A stretch of DNA of 8,532 nucleotides, taken from Bryobacterales bacterium (GTDB lineage Bacteria > Acidobacteriota > Terriglobia > Bryobacterales > Bryobacteraceae). The notes beneath the pieces were generated by a model. The model was given only the letters and a program-made list of their open reading frames with translations, searched no databases and was not told the origin of the DNA. This document shows, one piece after another, positions 1 to 5,665 of this stretch. Every line of letters begins with the position of its first letter. Position 1 is the first letter of the stretch. The stretch is taken from assembly GCA_003132865.1 (NCBI GenBank), contig PKYZ01000362.1, positions 14,811 through 23,342 of the forward strand, given 5' to 3'. A program made the position numbers and the translations under genes.

Positions 1-104
1 TCGTTCCGGGCGAAATCCCAGAACGAGCCATCCAGGACGTTGGGCAGGGGCGAGGTGGTATCTCCCGGCGGATCGAAGGTCGATTTGTCGATCATGTTGA
101 ACAT
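1..104 (-). CDS. N-terminal fragment of an unidentified protein, cut by the window edge
   Basis: An open minus-strand frame starts with ATG at 104..102 and runs off the left end of the window, so only about 34 codons are visible. The product begins MFNMIDKSTFDPPGD and later contains a PNVLDGSFWDF stretch. The residue mix reads like a true protein rather than a shadow frame. A second in-frame ATG at 95..93 (giving MIDKST) is an equally possible start. No convincing ribosome binding site is visible before either one. I do not recognise the family and propose no function. A 63-codon frame on the same strand ends 12 nt upstream of the ATG and could be its partner. Confidence 0.45.
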   Translation of the reverse strand, partial: MFNMIDKSTFDPPGDTTSPLPNVLDGSFWDFARN

Positions 105-116
105 GTCTACTGCCGG

Positions 117-308
117 TTACAAGGTTTGGTCTCTCGCTCGGCCGGCCCCACAGCTTGTGCGGATGAAATTCCATCCTAATCGAAGATCGTTGGCAATAAA
201 ATCATCGATGTCTATGGCGGTTGCCGGGGCGGTGGGAATGGCGGCGATCAGCGCTCCCAGATCTGCAATTTGCGCGGGGCGCGTTCGTCCTTCAGCCAGC
301 GATATCAC
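117..308 (-). CDS. Doubtful 63-codon open frame, hypothetical
   Basis: This minus-strand frame starts with GTG at 308..306 and ends at TAA (119..117), 12 nt before the ATG of the partial gene at the left edge. The product begins MISLAEGRTRPAQIADLGAL and contains an acidic IDIDDFIAND stretch, so it could be a small helical protein or the tail of a decayed gene. An in-frame TAA lies only 6 nt upstream of the GTG, and no ribosome binding site is visible. This makes the start weak and a remnant as likely as a gene. I recognise no family. Confidence 0.2.
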   Translation of the reverse strand: MISLAEGRTRPAQIADLGALIAAIPTAPATAIDIDDFIANDLRLGWNFIRTSCGAGRARDQTL

Positions 309-1074
309 CCGTTACCGGCAAGCCGTCAGACTCCGCTCGGCTCCCAGCTCAAACAGAGTAGCCTGTTTACGTTTTCAACAGGGGGCAATTCAGATTGGCG
401 AAATCACCCGGATTTAAAGGTCTCATTCAGGCCATTCCCAGCCTGCGTCAGCCAGCGCAATGCCTTCTCGGTCGCTGTCTTAAGGAATGCTCGCGCACTG
501 TTGCGAGGGCAGATCCGAAAGGCACGCCAAACAAAGTTTGGCGAGATCGGGCCGGTAGCGCTTCAGGTTGAAGCAAACTACTTGATCGCAGGCTGAAAAC
601 GAAATGCTCGGCGGCCTTTAGGCCGCGCCCTGGCAAAACGTGTTTTTGCAACAAGCTCAAATGTTTCGGATGTTGCGGGACGATCGAGACGAGGGGGCCA
701 GTCAAATCCAGACGACAAGTCGTCGCCGTGCCCACGCCCGACGGCCGTGCTTCGTGTTGCGAAGAGCGGCTCACGCTCCGCCAAAAGATCAGTTGGTCGC
801 CTCGGACGTGCCATTTCGAAGGGCGGCGGCAAACTCGTCTCGCTGGTCCTGAATGATCTGGATGCGCAGCAGAACCCGCAGTGGGCGGCGAACCTGGCCC
901 GCGCTGCCCGAATACCTGACGGCACAGGCTGATTGAGCCATCGCGCGACCCATTGCACGTACAAGTCCGGCCCGGGGACCAGGTCGAGCCGATCCTCAAC
1001 GTACTGTTCGACAATGGGGTGCGGCCGTCGCCGAATATCGGACGTTGGGTTTACAATCAGTATTTCCCACCCTC
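309..1074. other. Stretch without an intact gene; possible decayed minus-strand coding sequence
   Basis: No frame here has a good start, a ribosome binding site and natural composition together. Several overlapping minus-strand frames are open, as expected from high GC. Two pieces read more like protein than the rest. A frame open from 1072 down to 578 contains PIVEQYVEDRLDLVPGPDLY followed by VQWVARWLNQ but has no ATG. A frame ending at TGA 406..404 encodes KTATEKALRWLTQAGNGLN near its end. It continues a line from another frame, CDQVVCFNLKRYRPDLAKLC (about 588-529), only if a frameshift near 482 is accepted. I read the stretch as a possible multiply frameshifted pseudogene on the minus strand, with low certainty. 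Confidence 0.25.
1052..1057 (+). promoter_or_regulatory. Possible -10 box for the hypothetical gene at 1075
   Basis: TACAAT lies 17 nt before the ATG at 1075, within a locally AT-richer stretch. I see no -35 match at the usual distance. Transcription from here would leave a very short leader, and no Shine-Dalgarno sequence precedes the ATG. Confidence 0.2.
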
Positions 1075-1590
1075 ATGGCCTACGATGACGCAATTGTCAG
1101 GCTCGCAAAGCAAATCGACGCCGCGCGGAAGTCCGAGCCCTCCTTGGTGAATGCGGAAGAGGTCGCCGCGTTGCGCCGCCAAGGTGCGTGCCAGCTTCAC
1201 CAGATCTGCGCGGAGTTCGTCTCATCGTTGAACAGCAGGCTCTCGGACTCAGCGCTCGAGCTCTCGCCACCCACGTATGCTCCGGAGATGTTCCGCGAGT
1301 CCGGTGTGAACCTCATCCAGATCAGCTCCCAGGGGCGCGAAATACAGATCACGTTCCAGGCCACTCCCCAGCTTTTTTCTACGGAGAAGTTTCCTGTCCC
1401 GTACGTCCTGGATGGCGAAGTGCGCACCTACAACCAGAGGATGCTCGAACACTTCGAGATTCGGAGCCACCTGCTATTCTTCTGCCTGAATGAGAACGCC
1501 GCTGTCTGGCGCTTCTTTGACTGGCGAGGCCCTCGCACAGCGTCGGTCGACCGCGACCTGCTGGTGAGCCTGATGGAACGGCTCTTCTGA
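1075..1590 (+). CDS. Hypothetical protein, 171 residues
   Basis: The frame is intact from ATG 1075 (MAYDDAIVRLAKQIDAA) to TGA 1588-1590. A TTG 30 nt upstream is open in frame, but it would add residues of poor composition, so I prefer the ATG. The N-terminal third (about residues 1-60) is helical and charged. The middle and end (about 70-171) look mixed alpha/beta, with a FRESGVNLIQISSQGREIQI stretch, a VPYVLDGEVRTYNQRMLEHF stretch and an aromatic patch around VWRFFDWRG. There is no signal peptide, membrane helix or cysteine motif, so it is probably cytoplasmic. I do not recognise the family. It stands alone: decayed sequence precedes it and about 300 nt separate it from the antitoxin gene downstream. 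Confidence 0.7.
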   Translation: MAYDDAIVRLAKQIDAARKSEPSLVNAEEVAALRRQGACQLHQICAEFVSSLNSRLSDSALELSPPTYAPEMFRESGVNLIQISSQGREIQITFQATPQLFSTEKFPVPYVLDGEVRTYNQRMLEHFEIRSHLLFFCLNENAAVWRFFDWRGPRTASVDRDLLVSLMERLF

Positions 1591-1592
1591 CG

Positions 1593-1652
1593 ATCAGAAT
1601 CCCAACCCGGAGCCACTGTCGGCGACCGGGAGAATCATGCTGACCATCTGAT
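1593..1652 (+). terminator. Weak terminator-like structure after the hypothetical gene
   Basis: Three bases after the stop codon, ATCAGA (1593-1598) can pair with TCTGAT (1647-1652). Inside that, CCCGG (1606-1610) can pair with CCGGG (1626-1630). The right arm runs into ATTTTCC. The loops are large, so this is a poor match to a classical intrinsic terminator. It is recorded because of its position and nested complementarity. From here to about 1798 I see no supported gene. Confidence 0.2.
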
Positions 1653-1798
1653 TTTCCGAATGGTTACCTGTCGAACTGCGTTCGCTGAAGGCTTCCGACC
1701 GGCGATCCGGAGTGTCCTTGTCGAGTGAGCCGTGATCCGGCCGTCGTGATTTTGCCGATTCCATTCCTTTCCGCTCAGTTGGCCCCACGACCGGTCAG

Positions 1799-1817
1799 CA
1801 CAATGCAACACAATGCA
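1799..1817 (+). repeat. Two direct copies of CACAATGCA, 10 nt apart
   Basis: CACAATGCA occurs at 1799-1807 and again at 1809-1817, separated by one A. The two copies therefore sit one helical turn apart on the same face of the DNA. They lie about 30 nt upstream of the proposed -35 box of the antitoxin gene. This fits a tandem protein-binding site, but chance cannot be excluded. Confidence 0.35.
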
Positions 1818-1845
1818 CACAAAAGTTGACTCCCGTCTGGTTTTT

Positions 1846-1875
1846 TTGGATGTACTATTTGAATGCGTACATAAT
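1846..1875 (+). promoter_or_regulatory. Promoter of the antitoxin gene
   Basis: TTGGAT (1846-1851) as -35 and CATAAT (1870-1875) as -10 are separated by 18 nt, in an AT-rich island that contrasts with the GC-rich surroundings. An alternative pair is TTGACT (1826-1831) with TACTAT (1853-1858), but its 21-nt spacer is too long. The inferred promoter overlaps a perfect inverted repeat, which suits autorepression. Confidence 0.5.
1850..1872. promoter_or_regulatory. Operator-like inverted repeat over the antitoxin promoter
   Basis: ATGTAC (1850-1855) and its exact reverse complement GTACAT (1867-1872) are separated by 11 nt, so their centres are 17 nt apart. The dyad spans the region between and including parts of the -35 and -10 boxes. 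Ribbon-helix-helix antitoxins of toxin-antitoxin pairs usually repress their own operon by binding such dyads. That this one is the operator is an inference from position. Confidence 0.45.
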
Positions 1876-1878
1876 TAT

Positions 1879-1885
1879 GGAGGAG
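1879..1885 (+). promoter_or_regulatory. Strong ribosome binding site that fixes the antitoxin start
   Basis: GGAGGAG lies 8 nt before the ATG at 1894. It is the best Shine-Dalgarno match in the window. It decides the start codon against the in-frame upstream ATG-proximal frame (from 1813), which would run through the promoter and operator. Confidence 0.8.
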
Positions 1886-1893
1886 TCGCCGCC

Positions 1894-2172
1894 ATGCCGA
1901 GAATCGCGGTTGAAGACAACAGCCGGATGTCCTTGCGGATTCGGGCCGAGGAAAAAGCGCTGCTCTTGCGTGCGGTGGCGCTGAACCACACCGACTTGAC
2001 GGATTTTGTGATTCGTCACGCCTTGCTTGCCGCCAAGGCGGTCATCGAGGAGGCGGATCATGTGCAGCTCTCCGAGAGGGATAGGTTGCGGGTTCTGGCT
2101 CTGCTGGAGAATCCGCCTGCGCCGAACGCAAAACTGCGGGCAGCCGCTCGGGCGTTGCCAAAGCGGTCATAA
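1894..2172 (+). CDS. DUF1778 (TacA-type) ribbon-helix-helix antitoxin
   Basis: This 92-residue protein has the layout of antitoxins paired with GNAT toxins that acetylate aminoacyl-tRNA. The N-terminal part (about residues 10-52) reads RMSLRIRAEEKALLLRAVAL followed by NHTDLTDFVIRHALLAAKAV, that is, a DNA-contacting strand and two helices of a ribbon-helix-helix fold. The C-terminal tail (about 59-92, ERDRLRVLALLENPPAPN) is the segment that, in this family, wraps around and blocks the toxin. The start is set by a strong GGAGGAG site. The stop lies 2 nt before the GTG of a truncated GNAT toxin gene. Upstream lie a promoter and a dyad suitable for autoregulation. It appears intact but orphaned. 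It could still repress its own promoter or neutralise related toxins elsewhere in the genome. Confidence 0.85.
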   Translation: MPRIAVEDNSRMSLRIRAEEKALLLRAVALNHTDLTDFVIRHALLAAKAVIEEADHVQLSERDRLRVLALLENPPAPNAKLRAAARALPKRS

Positions 2173-2174
2173 TC

Positions 2175-2354
2175 GTGACGGCATGGCACGAAGAGCCGAT
2201 CAACAAGAAACATGATCGGGAAGCGTTCGACTGCGGCGAAGAAGCGCTGACTGAATTCTTGCGCCGTTACGCCTGCAAGAGCCACGAGCTGGGCGGTGCG
2301 AAAACGTTTCTTGCGATTGACGATGCCGACAACAAAACCATTCATCGCCGATGA
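2175..2354 (+). pseudogene. Truncated GNAT-type toxin (TacT/AtaT-like), N-terminal piece only
   Basis: The frame starts with GTG at 2175, 2 nt after the antitoxin stop, and encodes VTAWHEEPINKKHDREAFDC followed by GEEALTEFLRRYACKSHELG and GAKTFLAIDD. The H-D-R-x-x-F-D-C-G pattern and the following Leu-rich helix are typical of the first segment of GNAT toxins that sit behind DUF1778 antitoxins, as is the A-K-T-F-x-A strand. Family members are about 160-190 residues long. Here similarity stops near residue 55, and the frame ends at TGA 2352-2354 after 59 residues. The acetyl-CoA-binding loop (Q/R-x-x-G-x-G/A) and the C-terminal catalytic part are absent, so the product cannot be an active acetyltransferase. 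The break falls where sequence of an unrelated gene begins (about 2335-2345), pointing to a deletion or recombination. Confidence 0.75.
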
Positions 2355-2821
2355 AATGCTGGAGCAACTCCCGGCTCCAGCGCAGGTCGGTAAAACGAAG
2401 GTCGGTGGGATCGATCTCAATAAGCCGCGGATGCGCTGGGTAGCCGAAGCAATCATTGCTCTGTCACCTTCTCCCGGTGGCTTCACAGCTTCCGAGTTGG
2501 CCCGTCAGGTCCAGATGCTCAGCAACCAAATCGAATCCGAGTATGGCGCCCGCCGCGCCGCCTATGACCTCAAGAAACTCCGGGGCAAGCAGATCGTCCG
2601 GCGGATCGGGCAGACGCGCAGGTATGAATCGATGCCGAAGGGGCTGAAAGCGATGACCGCGCTGGTGGTTCTCAGAGACAAAGCGATCAACCTTGCTGGC
2701 CGCCACGCAGGAACTACGGCCGTCACGCGGCGCGCTGAACCCCCGACCGCTCGATACGCACTACGACACGATCCGCCTGGCCATGCAAGGTGTTTTTCAG
2801 GAGTTGGGACTGGCCGCGTGA
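2340..2821 (+). pseudogene. C-terminal remnant of a winged-helix-like protein, frameshifted
   Basis: Starting inside the broken toxin, another frame (same phase as ATG 2323) gives a coherent sequence. It includes LNKPRMRWVAEAIIAL, then PGGFTASELARQVQML, then EYGARRAAYDLKKLRGKQIV and RRIGQTRRYES. This helix-turn-helix-then-basic-hairpin order looks like a winged helix. In that frame the sense is lost after DKAI near 2690. The frame one base over then continues with LLAATQELRPSRGALNPRPL and DTHYDTIRLAMQGVFQELGL up to TGA 2819-2821. The two halves join naturally if one base was gained or two were lost at about 2686-2695. From memory it resembles the C-terminal part of a longer, often multicopy uncharacterised family of environmental bacteria. 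I cannot check that here. It has no ribosome binding site of its own and is probably dead. Confidence 0.55.
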
Positions 2822-2848
2822 ACATCGACAATTATTTCGTCGGGCTTC

Positions 2849-2929
2849 GCCCTTAAGGGCCTAACGCTTAGCGCAGGAGCGATGATAAGCGTGGCCTCCC
2901 AGAACCACACGAATAGATACCGGAGGCCA
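2849..2929. repeat. Cluster of three consecutive inverted repeats
   Basis: Within 81 nt there are three perfect dyads. The first is the 12-bp palindrome GCCCTTAAGGGC (2849-2860). The second is ACGCTTA (2864-2870) with TAAGCGT (2886-2892), 15-nt loop. The third is TGGCCTCC (2892-2899) with GGAGGCCA (2922-2929), 22-nt loop. They lie between two pseudogenes, outside any supported gene. Possible roles are an end or target of a mobile element, a transcription-stopping structure for the upstream remnant, or a folded leader for the downstream coiled-coil gene. The sequence does not decide between them. Confidence 0.45.
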
Positions 2930-2977
2930 AGCCCCGTGGCCCCATTGAGGCATAATGAAGATGGAAGCGAGACGAGG

Positions 2978-3261
2978 ATGACGACTGATGAACGGATTGA
3001 GAGAATCGAGCACGTTACCCTCGGACTCGCGGAGGAACGCCGCAAGGACCGGGAGGAATCCCGCCAGTTGTGGCGCGCACGCAACGGCAACTCGACCAGT
3101 TGGCAGACCGCGTAAATGGCATAGCTATCCAGGTGGACCGTTTCATCCTGGAGGCCGCTGCACGCGATCGCGAAACCGATCAGCGTTTGCGCGACACGGA
3201 CGCGCGCATCCAGGCACTGGTTTCGGCTATGGGCGAGTTCATGCGGGACCGGAAGAGCTGA
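2978..3261 (+). pseudogene. Small coiled-coil protein gene broken by an apparent one-base deletion
   Basis: ATG 2978 opens MTTDERIERIEHVTLGLAEE followed by RRKDREESRQLWR, a heptad-like charged helix. GGAAG lies 10 nt upstream as a possible ribosome binding site. In this phase the frame degrades and stops at 3113-3115. The neighbouring phase picks up at about 3078 with TQRQLDQLADRVNGIAIQVD. It continues through AAARDRETDQRLRDTDARIQ and ALVSAMGEFMRDRKS to TGA 3259-3261. Restoring one base after 3077 (cgc-gNc-acg) joins the parts into a continuous 94-residue helical protein. The total of 284 nt is exactly one short of a multiple of three. I recognise only the coiled-coil character and assign no function. 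The indel could be natural decay or an assembly error. Confidence 0.6.
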
Positions 3262-3292
3262 TGCCTGGCGCAATCTCAGATCTGCGCAGCCG

Positions 3293-3328
3293 GGCGGCCT
3301 GGGAGGCCGCCGCAGGCCAAGGGCCTGC
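3293..3328. terminator. Two tandem GC-rich hairpins between converging genes
   Basis: GGCGGCC (3293-3299) pairs with GGCCGCC (3305-3311) across a 5-nt loop. Directly next to it, GCAGGCC (3312-3318) pairs with GGCCTGC (3322-3328) across a 3-nt loop. They sit between the end of the plus-strand coiled-coil gene (3261) and the end of the minus-strand cys operon (3352), where a bidirectional terminator would be expected. Neither side has a T-run, so these would not be classical intrinsic terminators. The call rests on hairpin strength and position. Confidence 0.4.
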
Positions 3329-3351
3329 CCCACGACTACTTGCCCGCGGGT

Positions 3352-3704
3352 CTATCCAAGAGACGCTGAAGCGTTTTCGAGATCGCCTCGGGGGACGCGT
3401 GCCGTCCAGAGTCCAGACGTCTGCGTCGGGATAGTAGACTCGATCAGGTACACGTCCCAGGGCGAGTTTTGCAGATGCCGGTCGGCAATCTCCCGCAGCC
3501 TGTACCTCTGCCTCAAGAATTCGGTTTGTGCGGTTTTCTCGATTCCGTCCGGCCTGGCCAGCACGATCGCGAGGCTCTCCCTGCTGGGTAGGTGATGGGG
3601 TGTGCAACCGGCTCGGATCGCGAGAGGTACGAAAGCCCCTCCCGCATCAGCAGGAGGCCCATCGCCAGCATCAATACGGATACGGCTTGTTCAAACTTCT
3701 CCAC
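3352..3704 (-). pseudogene. Small membrane-anchored protein at the end of the cys operon, apparently frameshifted
   Basis: GTG at 3704..3702 overlaps the cysA stop TAG (3706..3704) by one base, so translation should be coupled to cysA. The product starts MEKFEQAVSVLMLAMGLLLM and has one hydrophobic helix (about residues 7-27), then SYLSRSEPVAHPIT. This phase then runs into arginine-rich nonsense and stops at 3513. The adjacent phase gives SRESLAIVLARPDGIEKTAQ, then RQRYRLREIADRHLQ and SPWDVYLIES, to TAG 3354..3352. Together they would form a protein of about 116 residues with one N-terminal membrane helix and a soluble domain outside or inside the membrane. The shift lies near 3580-3600. I do not recognise the family. 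Its place suggests a role linked to sulfate uptake, but that is only context. The alternative is two short separate frames. Confidence 0.5.
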
Positions 3705-4780
3705 TACTGCTTTTGTTCTTCCAGGAAAATCCGCGGGTCCAGGAAGGTAACAAATACCTCGTCTTGCGGTGCCACGGCCCGCTCCCGGAAGCGGCTATGC
3801 GGCATCTCGACTTGCATGGTCTCGCCGTTTTCGGAATTCAACTCTATACGCACCTGCGCGCCCGCCGATTGTACGCGGGTCACGCGGGCCTTCATGCTGG
3901 GCCGGCCGTTTTGTTCGTGGGTGATGTCCAACTCAAACGGCCGTGCGAACAGCCGGGCGCTGTGGCCATCGGGCAGCGCACCGCCGGAGTGGTCCATAAC
4001 AAGCGGGCCGAACACCGCCTTGCCGGCCTCGATGCGGCCATGAAACAGGTTCACGTTGCCCAGAAAATCCATCACGAACTCCGACGATGGACGGTGGTAA
4101 ACATCTTCGGGCGTGCCCTCTTGTTCGATGCGGCCTTCGCGCATCACCACCACGCGATCCGCCACCTCCAGGGCTTCTTCCTGGTCGTGCGTGACCAACA
4201 GGCTGGTCACGTGGATTTCGTCATGTAAGCGGCGCAGCCAGCGGCGCAAGCTGTGGCGGACCTTGGCATCCAGCGCGCCGAACGGCTCGTCGAGCAGCAG
4301 CACTTTCGGTTCGATGGCTAGCGCGCGGGCCAGCGCCACGCGCTGCCGCTGGCCTCCCGAGAGTTGGCTCGGGGAGCGTTCCGCCAGACCTTCCAGGTGG
4401 ATGAGCTTGAGCAGCTCTTGCACCTTTGCGCGAATGGCGCTCTCCGACGGCCGCAAGCGCCGTGGCCGGACGCGCAGCCCGAAGGCGATGTTATCGAACA
4501 CCGTCATGTTGCGGAACAGCGCGTAGTGCTGGAACACAAATCCCACGCGGCGCTGGCCCGCGCGGCTGCCGGTCACATCCTGGCCGTGAAACAGGATGGC
4601 GCTGGATGGGTCCGGGTCCGGCTCCTCCAGTCCCGAGATAATGCGAAGCAAAGTGGTCTTTCCGGAGCCCGAAGGTCCCAGCAACGCCACCAGCTCACCG
4701 CCGTTTACTTTCAGATTGATACCCCGGAGCGCCTGAAAACCTCCGAAGCTCTTGGATATGTTGCGCGCTTCAATACTCAT
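3704..4780 (-). CDS. cysA: Sulfate/thiosulfate import ATP-binding protein CysA
   Basis: This is the ATPase of the sulfate ABC importer. It binds as a dimer to the cytoplasmic side of the CysT/CysW permease pair and powers uptake. The 358 residues hold all ABC motifs: Walker [10 protein letters not shown] (35-43), Q-loop FVFQ (Q84), signature LSGGQRQR (140-147), Walker B VLLLDEP (160-166), D-loop GALD (168-171) and the switch histidine in VTHDQ (H198). The C-terminal part (about 240-358) fits the TOBE-like extension found in CysA, and the length is typical. The FQHYALF sequence after the Q-loop and the [18 protein letters not shown] stretch are CysA-like. The ATG overlaps the cysW stop as ATGA, and the next frame downstream starts at its stop codon. 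A maltose- or spermidine-type ATPase is ruled out by the operon context. Confidence 0.96.
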   Translation of the reverse strand: MSIEARNISKSFGGFQALRGINLKVNGGELVALLGPSGSGKTTLLRIISGLEEPDPDPSSAILFHGQDVTGSRAGQRRVGFVFQHYALFRNMTVFDNIAFGLRVRPRRLRPSESAIRAKVQELLKLIHLEGLAERSPSQLSGGQRQRVALARALAIEPKVLLLDEPFGALDAKVRHSLRRWLRRLHDEIHVTSLLVTHDQEEALEVADRVVVMREGRIEQEGTPEDVYHRPSSEFVMDFLGNVNLFHGRIEAGKAVFGPLVMDHSGGALPDGHSARLFARPFELDITHEQNGRPSMKARVTRVQSAGAQVRIELNSENGETMQVEMPHSRFRERAVAPQDEVFVTFLDPRIFLEEQKQ

Positions 4781-5664
4781 CCGAGTGTCTCCGCCTCCGC
4801 GGCTTCGTCCGCGCGCACTCCGGTCCGGATGCGCGACTCCAATACCGTTTTGGCGACCAGCGTGACCAGGGCCAGTAACGCCAGCAGGCTCGCCACGGCG
4901 AAGGCCGCCACAAAGTTGTACTCGTTATAGAGAATCTCGACGTGCAGCGGCATGGTGTTGGTCTTGCCGCGGATGTGGCCCGATACCACCGACACCGCGC
5001 CGAACTCGCCCATGGCGCGAGCGTTGCAGAGCACCACGCCATAGAGCAGCGCCCACTTCACATTGGGCAGCGTCACGCGCCGGAACGTCTGCCACCCCGA
5101 GGCGCCCAGCGAGATGGCCGCGTACTCTTCGTCGGTATCCTGCTCCTGCATGAGCGGGATGATCTCGCGCGCCACGAACGGAAAGGTAATGAAAATCGTG
5201 GCCAGCACGATACCCGGCACCGCGAAAATGATGTGCAGGTTGTGTGCAATGAGCCACGGTCCAAACCACCCCTGCGCGCCGAACATCAGTACGAAGACGA
5301 GTCCGGAGATCACCGGCGACACGGCGAAAGGCAGGTCGATCAGTGTGATCAGAACGTTCTTGCCCCGGAACTGGAATTTGGCGATGGCCCAGGACGCCAC
5401 CAGCCCGAACAGCAGGTTGCAAGGCACCGAAATCCCGGCGGTGATCAGTGTCAGCATGATCGCCGAACGCGCGGCCGGGTCTGTGAAGCTGGCGAAGTAC
5501 GCCTGTACGCCTTTGCGGAAGGCCTCCAGAAAAACCGTGAGCAGCGGCAGAAAGAGGAACAGGCCGAGGAACAGCAGCGTAATTGCAATCAGCACCGCGC
5601 GCAGCCAGCGCGGGTCGCGGCGCGCCACGGATGTGCCGGCAATGGCAGGGGCGGCGGCGGCCAT
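4777..5664 (-). CDS. cysW: Sulfate ABC transporter permease CysW
   Basis: This is the second inner-membrane permease of the sulfate importer, forming the channel with CysT. The 295-residue protein has a short basic N-terminus (RRDPRW) and about six hydrophobic segments, near residues 22-46, 69-93, 103-128, 142-166, 201-215 and 252-273. The cytoplasmic EAA loop, which contacts the ATPase, is clear at about 179-200: [20 protein letters not shown]. The conserved [20 protein letters not shown] stretch (110-129) and the [19 protein letters not shown] stretch (from 215) are characteristic of CysW rather than molybdate ModB. It starts 1 nt after the cysT stop and overlaps cysA by 4 nt, so the genes are almost certainly co-translated. 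The C-terminal tail is short and acidic. Confidence 0.95.
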   Translation of the reverse strand: MAAAAPAIAGTSVARRDPRWLRAVLIAITLLFLGLFLFLPLLTVFLEAFRKGVQAYFASFTDPAARSAIMLTLITAGISVPCNLLFGLVASWAIAKFQFRGKNVLITLIDLPFAVSPVISGLVFVLMFGAQGWFGPWLIAHNLHIIFAVPGIVLATIFITFPFVAREIIPLMQEQDTDEEYAAISLGASGWQTFRRVTLPNVKWALLYGVVLCNARAMGEFGAVSVVSGHIRGKTNTMPLHVEILYNEYNFVAAFAVASLLALLALVTLVAKTVLESRIRTGVRADEAAEAETLG

Positions 5665-5665
5665 A

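Noticed and set aside
448..1014. 188-codon minus-strand open frame
   Set aside because: Composition is rich in Ser, Arg and Pro. It begins with TTG and has no ribosome binding site, and other frames over the same bases are also open, as expected from GC bias.
1594..1788. 64-codon minus-strand frame converging on the hypothetical gene
   Set aside because: Hydrophilic, low-information sequence with no ribosome binding site and no recognisable fold. A short frame of this length is expected by chance.
2859..2865. GCCTAAC resembles an integron attC core (RYYYAAC)
   Set aside because: No matching GTTRRRY partner lies within 60-140 nt and there is no cassette-like layout, so a single 7-nt match is most likely chance.
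2797..3333. 178-codon minus-strand open frame with a hydrophobic patch
   Set aside because: It lies antisense to the coiled-coil gene and mirrors its codons. There is no start signal, so I read it as a shadow.
3239..3607. 122-codon minus-strand frame downstream of cysA
   Set aside because: Arg-rich shadow composition. The other phases in the same stretch give more natural protein and better gene spacing.
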